64,000 nucleotides of DNA from Alectoria sarmentosa (taxonomy: Eukaryota > Ascomycota > Lecanoromycetes > Lecanorales > Parmeliaceae): the NCBI GenBank assembly GCA_009733775.1, contig WOGZ01000145.1, positions 17,786 to 81,785 of the forward strand, written 5' to 3'. Under the pieces are notes generated by a model that was not told the DNA's origin, made no database searches, and saw only the letters and a program-made list of their open reading frames with translations. The position numbers were made by a program, and so were the translations under genes. Numbering within the stretch: position 1 is the stretch's first letter; every line of letters begins with the position of its first letter. Positions 1 to 11,269 of this stretch are shown here, piece after piece.

Positions 1-600
1 GAGGACTTGCCCTACTTCATTTCGGTAGCAGTCTTATACCTAAGCTCCTCGGCCAGGATGGTAGGCTGGCATACCACCGGTCTATCAAGGAGGAGTGTAT
101 TACAAAATCCGGCTACCGAGCGTACCTGGACATGGTTGCCAGCAACTTGAATTGCTTACAAGATCATATCAAGGGGGATTGCAGTGACGCCAAGCATTTT
201 CAACAGATGGATAGGCAGATACCGCGCAACACAAAGGTTTTTGAGACGAGTTGGCTAGCACGATCAAGGAAATGGAGCCTGCGCTAGCTCCGCACTACTT
301 TACTATTGTCAAAGAGGAGGACTCGGAGATGCTTCAAAAGGGTAGCATCTTGCTACCCAAGCCTCTTGATCAAGGAGGTAGACCGATGTATGGCGACTCT
401 ACTAGCGACGAAAAATCAACAATCCCAACTACCAGGCGTACTTGGAGATAGTTGGTATCGACCTGGAGCGCTTGACAGCAGAATGAAGCTTTGATCACAG
501 TGATGTCGATCTCAAAACCCTCTTACCAAGCCACGAACCGCCCGCGAACTACAGTCGGCATGCGAGGGACAGACAAATTCCGCGCAACAAGACCTTCCTT
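1..600 (+). pseudogene. decayed ORF with two tandem copies of an unrecognised domain
   Basis: Frame 3 is open from the window edge to about base 287. It encodes a domain beginning GSSLIPKLLGQDGRLAYH, followed by GYRAYLDMVASNLNCL and ending RQIPRNTK (about 33-240). A second, diverged copy follows: GSILLPKPLDQGGRPMY (about 341-390), then NYQAYLEIVGIDLERL in a different frame (427-474), then RQIPRNKT near 570-594. The second copy needs at least two frame changes and carries stops, so it cannot be translated as one protein. I do not recognise the family. The left end is cut by the window, so part of the gene may lie outside. A lineage-specific repeat-domain gene or part of a mobile element are both possible. 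Confidence 0.45.
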
Positions 601-3600
601 TTCAGATAATCACATCTAGACAGATTTCATGGGAGCTCAGGGCCCTAAAACGTCTAGGAGGTCGAGAGGCAGAACCTTCCTGCGCTTCTAATTAGAGAAT
701 GGGACGAGGTTCCTCTTGATACCTACCTTCTTCGGCAAAAACCACTGGACGCTATGTGTCGCCAGAACCCCCAACGCCTACGAATAAGAAGACGTTCCGG
801 AGTACTAAAACACACTAACTACCTCTGGCATAGCTTTCACAATTTGTCAATTCTTTGATTTACGGCACCGACTTCAAGATTGTTTTGACAGATATACATG
901 CGCACACTTGTGGCAATACGTACACTGGGCAGAAGGCACTTCTCTCTTGATTTAGTCATGTTCTTTAATTATGGTCGCGGTCTCCTCACACACATTTATC
1001 GATAAATAACAAAAGCGGTTTGAAAATCTCAAGTGACACTCATTCGAGATAACCAATCAGCGTCCATTAGTCGTCAATTTCCTGGATTTGAAATTGCTGA
1101 TGATGAGGACGAGATAGGGCCCTAGTGGAGTCAAGATGATGAAGGGGAAAACCTCGGCGCAATAGTGGAAAAACGAAAGCTCTCGGAGGTCTCCACAGCA
1201 AAGGTACTGTCAAGCAAATAGGTCTCTCGGAATGTGGAAGCCAACTGCTAGAGAAATCGCTGCCTCGGACAAAAGTATGGCCAATAGAGTAAACACGCCA
1301 GGACACCTCGCGCTTATCGCTCTCACTCCAAATTCTCGTGGGCTACATGGTAGGCCCTTGGATTAATCCTAAAGAATATCCCTCTTATTTCTAGGAACTC
1401 AATTGTTAATGAATTATCTCGAATTGTTATCGAACATGGCCAAGAGAAAGATGCACAACATCATGCAGGTTCAGAACCCAAATGTTACGGTACTTGAGAT
1501 GAGTAGATCAGTTGGCAAGGAAGAGGATGCTACTGCTCCTCTGTATTACCGAAGCTCTCTTGATGAAGCTCAAACCCACGAAGGATTGTCGAGCCAGGGT
1601 CTCAAGATAGTTCTATCTATCAAAATCATCAGAAATGCAGTCTTGCAACGACGGACAACAAGTCTGTGAATGCAAGTCTGAACATGCTAGAGTGAGACCA
1701 AGGCATGAACATAGAAAAATCTCATGTTGAGCTTGAAGAAGCGACCTGTGGGCATGTTTACTCGTGGCAAGTCAGAACCACTGACGCTCTGCCGGCAAGA
1801 CAGCGAACCGTGAAAATTGGCATCGTGAAGAGAAAGCGCGCAGAAGCACTCAAGCCATATTCATTTCTATCGGCCTTGGTATGATGTCATGCTATGAACC
1901 GGGGTGCCTAGAAATGGTCCAAAAGTCTCAAGACAGAAAAACAAATCCCGAGTCAGTAACAGCCAGCATCGCAGGCCTCATATCTATCTGAGACGCCTAT
2001 CCGCTCCCTGAGTGCACTTTTTATTTGATACCGTCATCGCCGCATATGAAACGCAATGATATAAGTGAAAGTTTGTACTTGACAAACACCATCGGTCGAG
2101 ACCGAGCCCAGAAGAAGCAGACAAAGAAGAAAAACATAATCGAAGCGACCGAGAACAAAATCCTAAAAGCAGCGAAGCAGTGACAGTTATCGCGTCTACG
2201 ATGATCGAACATGTGGTCAGCAACAGAATGGATATGACTGTGAAGTCTTTGCTGCTGCAAACCGCGGCGGCAATCGCTTTCGATGCGCAAACACCTAGTC
2301 ATGTCCATGACTTCCGATTATTAATGGCAAGTGCCATCATTTTCAAGCTGTTAAAGGGGAGTTCTTACCCTATTCGGCCATCACGGATACTCACACGCAG
2401 GCTGTTATCAATTTATTGCCTTGACGGATTGAGATTTCTCAGCTAAATCGGAAGGTTATATGAGTCAGCACGACAGGTCTCACTGAGATTTTTTTGCTGT
2501 TTTTCTAAATAGAATGCAAACCTTGATATTGAGATTTAGGAAGCCGGCACGGCGGACTCTATAGCTTTGCACATAACCCCGAAGTCCACTCGGAGATTGA
2601 AATTGAGGCTTGTGAGGTTGAAAGGTTACTTTGCAGATGATCATAGTGTATAACAAAATAACCTGAATAGTACATATAAATTCCACTTTACTGAATCAAG
2701 AAGACTCCCAAAGTTTTCGAGGTTGGTCCCACCGAAGATTCCCGCCTCGAATTCAGTTGACCGTTCAGATACCTATGCAACTCGCAAAAAAGCGTAGGAG
2801 TCACCGCCGCGGTCAGGAAACAACTAACTTTCCAGCCCAAGTCAGAAACATACATGGAACCGCAAGCAGTGACACTGGCAGAGGACAAGCGCATTACTGT
2901 TCACCCGGTTGACACATGCAAGGAAGAAAGAAAGGATGGACTGCCCCAGTCGGTCATGATTAGGTAAAACTTGCGACAAGGGATCCCGATAGCGGTGACT
3001 ACGCAAGCGGCAAAGCAAAGGATCTCCCAAATTGGTAAAAGGCGAATGGACCGCGTTCATGGAAGCTGTTTTGTCCGAACCTGGTAAAAGGGCGAGCAGC
3101 AGCACGAGCAGTGAATGGGTTTTGTGCCATGGTAGGAGGAAGAGAAGGGAGACGCAGATGGCGATGCGTCAGGTGAGAAATTGCAGCGGCAGATCTCCTA
3201 CTGTCTTCGGAAGTTAGTAATCTGATAGAAATATTGAGTCTGGTGTGCCTGCTCCGAAAGTTACAACACCTTCCATAGACTAAGGTGGAGTAGCGGGAGA
3301 TGATGGAAACAGCTGGGGGTGACAATCATCTACATGGGCCGGATTAGGTTAATTTTTTCCGAAAATGCGAAGCATTCCATTCCTCGCGCTGGGGCCAAGG
3401 CGCACAATCAGCCAGCTGCCAAATCTGACCCTCCTAAATTTGCCAGACCCACTTTCGCAAAGAGAGTTCCGGTCTCTGGTTCCGTGCCTCGATCTTCGCG
3501 CTTTGTATACCAGCAGCGCCGGTCCATAGCTTTCGTCCAGTATCACTAAACTGAATATCAGCTGCACTATCATTGGAATGCCCGTCAAGTATTCCTGACA

Positions 3601-5243
3601 TCTTCATCGTGAATAGTTGGAGGTGATTGCGCCACCGATGGGCTGGTGCTGAGGTCGGCCCACCGTCAGAAGCAATGGCGTATATCACCATGGCCTTTAC
3701 GCGCTGGTCGGAAGACTAGATGTCGGAAAGTATGCCTCCAGTAATCGGTCATAGGTGCACTGCCGAAGTTCCGGTGCACAAGTGCGTGATCGAGCCGGTC
3801 TGAATGTCATTCATTGGCTGCACCGGTCGCAAACGAGAAGATTGTGACGTTGAAGTAGGACTAGACATGTGCATCAGCGCTTCAGTCAAGCCAGCGATGA
3901 AAGTGGAGATTCAAAAGCTGCCGCGAAACTTACCGCGATTACCAGAAACGCAAACATATCTCGGCTGTCCGAGACCTTCGTTCGGCAACGCCATGAGGAC
4001 GAGCACTCAAATTAGCCTTCACAATTGTGATAGTCTTTTTGGGGCGGCGCTCTTTTCAGATCAAACGAGAACCGCAGCTGTCAGATACTCGGAGCGAGAA
4101 GCACGGTCACTTCGTGCCTGTATCCAACCCTTGCGTGTCAAAATTATTTGAGCAGTGTGAATGATTTGCTCGTTTATCCTTGAATTCCTAGACAGTTAAC
4201 AATGGATTATATATACAGTAGAGGTAGTGGAGATGTTTAAGCACTCAATACTAATGAGATATATATCGATGTTGTCCAAAAACCCCCAGCCATACGTAGG
4301 TCTTCTTCAAAGACTCGATAAACGGGATTACAAACAAGACATGCATAGGTATTCAAAAGCGGTGCCATGATCTGTAGACTGGGGGGACCATTCCTTGTGC
4401 CATGAAGGTGTCAACGATTCACATGAAGCAGAGTCCAAGCCAGGGCAAGCTGAGGACAGAATATACCGAGAATGACAGGCGACGAGGAGACCGGATCACT
4501 GCAGCACACGAAATAGCTGCAAGGTTTGCAGGATCACAACGATAGTAGAGCAGCCTGCCGTAGTCGAAGTGTCTACAGTGAACTCTGAAAGTGACATCGC
4601 AGGAAAAGTTGAGGGACTGAGAACGTAGAACTGACTACTATGCAATTTCAGGGGTTGAAGTGTATTGAAGTGTTCTGGTAGCTTTTGATGACGAGAGAGC
4701 GGAGGTTTTTCTAGTGAGACTGAGTGGTAGCACAGACTTCTTGCTGCAGTCACCACAGTAGAGGAGTTAGCACCGGCACAAGAAGCCGGAAATGAAGGTG
4801 GTCATGTCAAGAAAGGGTCTTCTGATCGAATTCAGTCACCGATATTTCATGAAGTCTTTAATTTGCTTAGCTGGGAATAGTGGTGTAGTGGAGATAACTA
4901 TATCTGGCTAAAGCTAAAGCGTGTCATAATGAAAGCGAAATGATAATCTTGAGTCACGTTCTTTCTCGATCGAACAGCTAACGTATAAATTCGACTGGGT
5001 TCTCACGCATTGAGAACCTCTAGATTTGTAGTCCAATGGTCGATCCAAGGTGGTGCAATCTCCAGCTCCAAAATGTATCCGTCGAGACTAACCCTTGCCA
5101 CAGCTTTGAGGATCAATCTCCATGACAACTTGGTTATAACTGGAAAGAAATATGATAGGCACACAAATGGTGCAAAGATCTGCTGGGGATGATTCCACGG
5201 AACCATAGCTGCAATAGGGCAGCTAAAGTGTTGTAGTCTTGAT
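601..5243. other. gene-poor stretch, no supported gene
   Basis: Only short frames occur here, none with a recognisable domain or a coherent exon chain. Frames at 1403-1669 (+) and 3804-4151 (+) are the longest plausible remnants but resemble nothing I know. Base composition is ordinary, unlike the AT-rich island further right. Confidence 0.5.
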
Positions 5244-5928
5244 TCAACTACTACCGGCGTCCGCTTTGATATCCATGACTGCAATCGTGGTAGCATCTTG
5301 GGCAAACCCTGTGAACATCTGGGCCTCCGCGACCGTCATACCTTGGCTTGGAGCCGGCGTTACCGCGGGTGCTGGCCTAGGGCTAGCTACCTGCTGAGGA
5401 AAGTATGCCACCTGATGCTCTTGTGATGGCGAATACATCATCTGAGGCTGGAGGCTGGGCTGAGCAGCACCAGGAGGGGGGCCAACGTGGGCGGCTGTCT
5501 CTTTGTATTCTTGCACGAGCGCACAACAGCAGCAACAGAAGGAGGAACAGCAGTCGTCCCCGCAGCTTCCCTCGATGTCGTATTGGGCCCTCAGGTTGCT
5601 TCGGTTGGTCATCTGGTAAATGCCTTGGAGGCAAAGGAGGGATAGGGATGCCCAGCCCATGCACTGGAAAATGAGGCATCAGCGAATGTATCATGGGTGA
5701 ACACGTGGGCGCAGTGGGTATTGTGACGTACGGGACCATTGCAATTGGATGGAGGGTGGCCTGCTCGACGGGCTTTGATGTTGCCAAAGGTCATGCACGG
5801 ACATATGAGTGTTGTGCAGCCTAGAGAGCGTCTCTCATCAGTATTGTCAGCTTTCATTATTCTCATTGATACTGACATGTTCCGCAGGGACTGCAGCAAT
5901 CACCTCGCGGGTGTGTCCAACCAGCCAT
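5244..5928 (-). CDS. PLAC8-family cysteine-rich protein
   Basis: Three exons give a 186-residue model: 5928-5877, 5820-5732 and 5663-5244, with donors gtcagt and gtacgt. The N-terminus reads MAGWTHPRGDCCSPCGT. Exon 2 supplies the PLAC8 hallmark CPCMTFGNIKAR, and exon 3 gives NLRAQYDIEGS followed by a Cys-rich run and CALVQEYKE. These are the conserved blocks of the PLAC8/DUF614 family, which includes plant cadmium-resistance and FW2.2-like proteins and many small fungal proteins. Family members sit at membranes and are linked to metal handling or cell-size control, but the fungal function is unknown. The C-terminal 70 residues are Pro/Gln/Ala-rich and probably disordered. The start is the first in-frame ATG before the tryptophan motif. 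The first donor (gtcagt) is the least certain junction. Confidence 0.82.
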
Positions 5929-8398
5929 TTTTTCGTGTCTTTGTAATGGTCCCTCGCCGTATAAACAAGGATGAGGACAGCTCCAATCTTTGCAAAGGAT
6001 GGATAAAAAGACAACGGCCAAATTTGAAGAAGAGCTCAGATGCAGCAGACGTAGATGTATTCCCATGAGAGCAAGGAGGGAAACCTTAAGTAGCGTATCC
6101 TCAAACATCCATACGCCTCTAACGCGCTGGCGCTGCTCAGTCCAGAATGCTTTGACTAATCGACTTTAATCTCCATGAGGCCACTAGCTCCCACCGCGGG
6201 TATAAAACAGAAGACCACTGAAAGCTGAAGCTGCCCGTCACTGTGACAGGTGAGACAGGGACACATGAACGTGGTCATCGGTCAACAAGCCCTGTCGGCC
6301 TCAGCCACCACAAAGCTCATAGCCTGGACCCCATTACAGCCCACAGATGCGCTGATTGGGACAACTATCCGTGATTTATGCACAACATTACAAAGAATAT
6401 GGCAGAAAATTCCACGTTTGATTTGAAGAAGCATTTCGATATGTCTTGTGTGTTTGCCTGTGTTTGCCTTGCCTCCATCATGTAGTACTAGATCCGAGGA
6501 TAGCCAATGACAAATTGTGCTCGAGCAGATGGAATAATCCGTGCCTTTCGAATTGGAACTCTTGGTGACACTGGGTCAGAATCCAGTTCTGTGCGCTGCG
6601 ACTTCTTAGCTGAAAACCATCATGTAGGCTTGCATAGGAGTGGGGGAGGGCACTTCAGCGCCCTCAAAACAGGATTTTCCAGTTGCATGCAGGATGCATA
6701 AACCGTGCATGCGAGATGCAGAGACGTATTGGGACAGAATGAAAATCTCCCTGTAGCGTGTAGGTCAGCATGGTCGCTTGGGATGTGAAAATACGTGCAA
6801 AGCAGATGCTAGACAGTAAATACTGTATGTTAAGACATCTCGGGGACCGCTTTTATTTTTTGCAAGGAGCTTAGTAAGCCAGATTATGCCTTCTGATTGG
6901 CTCACGACATGAATGTTGCGTATTCCAGGTTGGTGTTTTGAGTTCATAATGCAGGAAACGAATATGACGGCCTTCAGAATAAACGATGCAGGGTAAAGTT
7001 GCTGTGCCACTCCAAGCACTTTTGCAGAAATGGATCAGACTACTTTTGAAATGAGGGTGTGAGGTATCTTTCTGAAAGCTTCTGTTGTCCAAAGAAATTT
7101 TGATTGGAACGGATCGACCACTTCAACAGTCAAGAGTGAGTCTCTTGTTGAGATTCAAGGGAATCCTACCAAAAACCGATGCGCCTGCTTCAACAGTTAA
7201 TGGTCAAAGGCTTCCTATTTGAAGCATGCCACCAAGGAAGAAGGTGTACGTGTAGGTCCCGATAGAAATCTCTTAGAAGACTATCAGGAAGTGATGTCTG
7301 CCCATAAGTGCGACCAGGTCTGAGTCTCAGTACCCACTAGAGTTACCCCACGTTTGACAGTACACACTCACAGCCGTACTTACTGTAAGGCGTAAGTACT
7401 ATACGGCCAGAATTACACTGCTAGTCCGCTTTGGTATCTACATGCAGGAGGGCTGCTGCACTAGAGTCTAGACTCTCGGTCGCTTAGGAGGTCCCAGGAT
7501 TTCGGAACAACTGTCAGAAGTAAAAGTGAGGCATTCATCAACTCATGTTGTGGGATATCTCGACGAGACAAAATGTTGAAAGCGTGTACTAGTACGTACA
7601 CGATAGTGCATGGGTCTTTGTGGTTGAGAAGCTCTAGTCCTCGTCCTGTATATTAGGTGACAGACAGTGACAGACAGTGACAGCATCAAAAGAGAAGGAT
7701 CGAAACAAGTCTGGGGGTGGGTGTGAGGCTCCGCGGTTCCGGGACGTGATAGGTGCTCTATCCGGCCTAGCGGATACCCGATGCTTTGGTTAGTCCCAGA
7801 CAGTGTACCTACCTACCTAAGGTAAGTATGCGCTCTCGCGCTTTAGATTAGGGTGTGTGCCTCGGCCGAACCCTTCACTGAGTCCTTCACCCACTTCTCC
7901 GCAGAGGAAGAAAAATCAATCGAGCTTTTCAACTGTTTGTGTGAAATCACTGACGATCAAGTAAACAAGTTTGTCTCAAGTGCCCGGATCCAATGCCATT
8001 CCATTGCAAAGTCACCAATTGGCAATTGATGCCTATGTTGTATCTCCGTCACCAAAAGCCTAATCAGAGGTCATTAATGTTGAGATAAGATTTCAACAGC
8101 AACCCTGGCAAGCCTTACTAGGTATGTACAACTTTGGACATATGAATTGCGCATCTCAAGGCGGCATCGGGGGCAGAACTGCTACCTGGGTTTGGCAAAT
8201 GGAGAAGCCCATGTTCACCAAGCCAATGATGTCGAAATGCATACACCAAAAGTGGCCGAGCCACGCGGCCGTGCGTGTTGATCAGGCTGAGCGCCACAAT
8301 CCGTCAGGACTTCGAGTGCCTGTAATGCGAGGAAGCAATACAGAAGATGGCGTCATACGTCTCTCTTCCTGTGCGCTCTCTGCTCTTCCTCCACAACG
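5929..8398. other. intergenic, no gene seen
   Basis: No coherent coding frame occurs here. A short tandem array of the 10-mer gtgacagaca occurs at 7657-7683, about 2.7 units. The sequence CTACCTACCTAAGGTA near 7808-7824 resembles CTACC-rich tracts found elsewhere in this window (for example near 36.6 kb). Confidence 0.5.
7657..7683. repeat. short tandem repeat, 10-bp unit
   Basis: The unit gtgacagaca is repeated head to tail about 2.7 times. No coding or regulatory role is evident. Confidence 0.7.
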
Positions 8399-10734
8399 AT
8401 GACACCCGCGTTCGGCTTCTCTGTGGGCGACTTCATCAGCGCCATAGGTACATTGCCCTGTCACCGCTCTCCTGTCAACGGAGCCGACTGACTTGTGTCT
8501 ATGCAAGGTCTCGTGAAAAGGGTTACCAAGGCATTCAAGGACACAGGAGGCGCTTCTACGGAGTACCAACTCGTGGTCATCGAGCTCAAGGGTTTGAAAG
8601 ACATACTGCGTCACCTGGAGAGGATGAAAATACCGAAGACAGTGTCACTCACATCAATGCAATTCGCGGCATGGCTCTTGTGTGTCAGCTGCCTCTACGA
8701 GACTTCACGGTCAAGCTTAAAAACTATGAGTCTACTCTGGGGCCATTCACACGAGATCGATTCGGGCGATGGTGAGGAAGTCCAAATGGGCTGTCTTATT
8801 TGCGGAGCAAGTTGAGTGTTTACGAGCCCTGGTCGCGGCAAAAACCATCACTCTCAATCTCCTACTCGCCATGAGTATATCGTAAGACTGGACCTGAAGT
8901 GACCGGCAATCAAAGCTAACGGAAAGTCAGAGGCAAATCCCTTACGAATGGACTCCCGGCGCGAAGAGCAACATGGCGTCCTGATGTCCAAGGCTGCCGC
9001 GCATCGGGCTGTATTGCACAGAATTCAAGACGGGATAACGGTGGTAGAGGAAAAAGTGTCTCGGGCAGGAGCAGCCTTCGATCAACGACTTGACGGCATA
9101 GACAAGGCGATTTCTCAGGCTGGAGAGACTTCTAATCACCGCTTTGACGAGCTTGATGCCACAGTCGAGCATACTCAGACATAGGTCTCGAGCCTACGCA
9201 GCACCGGAGAATTGTACAGATAATGAGATGTCTAGGAGCGTTTCCTAGGGAACTGCGTGGACTACTTCAGAGTGTCTTGCGCGCCAACTGGCAAATGTAC
9301 CAAGTCCTTTTGACAATACAACAAAGCAACGTCCGGTCGCCTACAGGACTAGTGGAATAAGATATGAGATTTGAGGATGCTCTACGGGACTATAGGGAGT
9401 TGCCCAACGAGTACTTTCGTCACTGGGAGGTGTGCATCACAGCCTTGACCACCAGCAGCATTCCTGTCGACTAACATCGCTATTGAAATCTAGCCGTTCG
9501 AAGAATTTCTCCGTGCTCAGTTCAAGGACAAGTTCGGCAAGAGGAAAGTACTAGAAGGACAACGTCACATCATTGACGTTGGCAATGATAGAACCGTTGT
9601 TGAGAAGGAGCTCTGGGCCCAGTCAACAAATCAAGGAGCAACGCTGACCATGTTGATGGTAATGTCCCATCTTCAAAGGAAAGCTGGTCCCTGTCCTCGG
9701 CCGAGTTGTCCCGGTGGTGCCTTCAACAAGTGTTTCGTATCAGATGTTTTGTCCTGGTAAGCTCGCCTTGAAGAATGGGTGACCATTGAGTGCTAATGTG
9801 TGTAGTAAAAAATGCAATCTAAAATTCTATCCAAAATCGAATGATCTTGAAGACTTGTCTAGCAGGTTTGAAGAGGAGGATGAGGTTGCGCGACGGCAAA
9901 ACGAGGAGGATGTTCGCCTCTATGGTAGCAGACCAGAACCATTGGATGTACTCGAGGTGGATGTGGATACGCAACTGGCCGATTCGCCTTCAGAAGATTT
10001 CGCAACGGACTTCGAGGTCGCTTTCTATGAGACGCAGAGCGCCCACGAGAAGACCGAGAATAACTCGAACGACGGCAACGAGGTTAGCATCTACATCGAC
10101 AGGAACGCCGGAGCCAAACCACTGTCCCCGTGGCTCGCTCTGAGTGCCGTACCTTCGATGGTGCCAATGCGAAGCTACACACTAGACCAGACTGCAGGCC
10201 CAGAATTTGATTTTGTTGGGCAAAAAATTAAGGAAATCGAAGTATTCGATGGCCATGCCACGGACTCCACCAAGGTTGAGGATGTATTGAATTCAACCTG
10301 GCTTCACAGATATACCACCGAAATATTCTATCTCGATACCCTTTGCTGCCCACTTACCTTGCGCGCCGCCTCGTAGAGGCCAACAGCAATCGAGCTGAAA
10401 GGCTCTCCCGTCAACGAGTCGAAGTGATGACGAAAGCTAAAGACAAGACTGCCACATCAGATTACACAAGGCTCCGAGAACAACCAAACATCTAGGTGCA
10501 GGGTCAGTCTAATTTTTATCAACGCGCGAGAATGGGACCCAGGAAAGGACACGCAAGTCCCTCGTCCGTTTCGGACCTCAGGCCAAGACGAAAAAAGCTC
10601 AAAAAGAAACCAAAGCTAAGTCGCCCAAATACGTCACGCGCACTGTGGAACCATCCCATTTCAAAAAGACTGTCACCAACGGTCAGGGTTCAACGACAAG
10701 ATCTGGGTCAAATGACTCATCAGAGATAGTATAG
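8399..10734 (+). pseudogene. broken fungal ubiquitin-like-domain (ULD-type) family gene
   Basis: The exon chain is recognisable but interrupted. Exon 1 (8399-8447) encodes MTPAFGFSVGDFISAI. Exon 2 (from 8508) continues LVKRVTKAFKDTGG, YQLVVIELKGLKDILRHLE. The family pattern then jumps frame at about 8630 (INAIRGMALVCQLPL, YESTLGPF) and again near 8772 (KSKWAVLFAEQVECLRALVA). Later blocks are PRELRGLLQSVLRANWQMYQ (about 9248-9307), RFEDALRDYRELPNEYFRHW (about 9364-9425), an intron, PFEEFLRAQFKDKFG (from about 9494), CSKKCNLKFYP, and a C-terminal tail ending SNDSSEIV at 10734. This domain order is typical of a large, poorly characterised Pezizomycotina family with a central ubiquitin-like fold. 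Lesions are two or more frameshifts plus stops near 9182 and 9357, both where Gln would fit (CAG to TAG, CAA to TAA). The conserved blocks are from family knowledge; the breaks are seen directly. Confidence 0.72.
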
Positions 10735-11269
10735 TATCATATCTCGAGATTAATGTCGCTCAAACTCCTCACTCCAGATCAGTACCCACCTCTAGCTCTC
10801 AGAATCTTGCTTTGGCCGTCCACGTGTAGGGTTCAAATGAACAACGCCACTACGCCAAGTCTCGAACCAGTGTCATCTCCCTCAAACAGTTACTCGAGTA
10901 GCGGGTGTTGTGGGTAACCAAATCTCGCCAACCGTGCCCAACATCTTTGCCAGGTGGCTATCCTGCGATATTTCGTCCGACTTACAAAGGAGAGTGAGAG
11001 GGATGTGTAGGTTGCTTGAATTGTGCTATCTCACGACCCCCCTTAGGCCAGTGTCTGTTCCCGATAAAAATCAAGTGGCTGTTCCAGCAGGTGGCTGGGA
11101 GGAGGCTAGGAGCCTTATTTCTACAATTGAAGGACTGATATAGGATCTTTACAACGTCACTCTTAGTATTTTAGAAACGAAGCGAATACTCATAGCAGCA
11201 AACACAACGGTATGACGTTATATGATAACTTGATACTGTCGCGACCACCAGCCTGTAAGTACTTGGAAG
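10735..11269. other. intergenic, no gene seen
   Basis: This convergent interval lies between the 3' ends of the broken plus-strand gene and the minus-strand F-box gene. No coherent frame is present. Confidence 0.5.

Noticed and set aside
5003..5305. 100-residue minus-strand frame overlapping the end of the PLAC8 gene
   Set aside because: It overlaps the well-supported PLAC8 exon in another frame and has no recognisable feature.
7370..7410. Small hairpin gccgtacttac...gtaagtactatacggc
   Set aside because: The arms are short and imperfect and could easily arise by chance in intergenic DNA.
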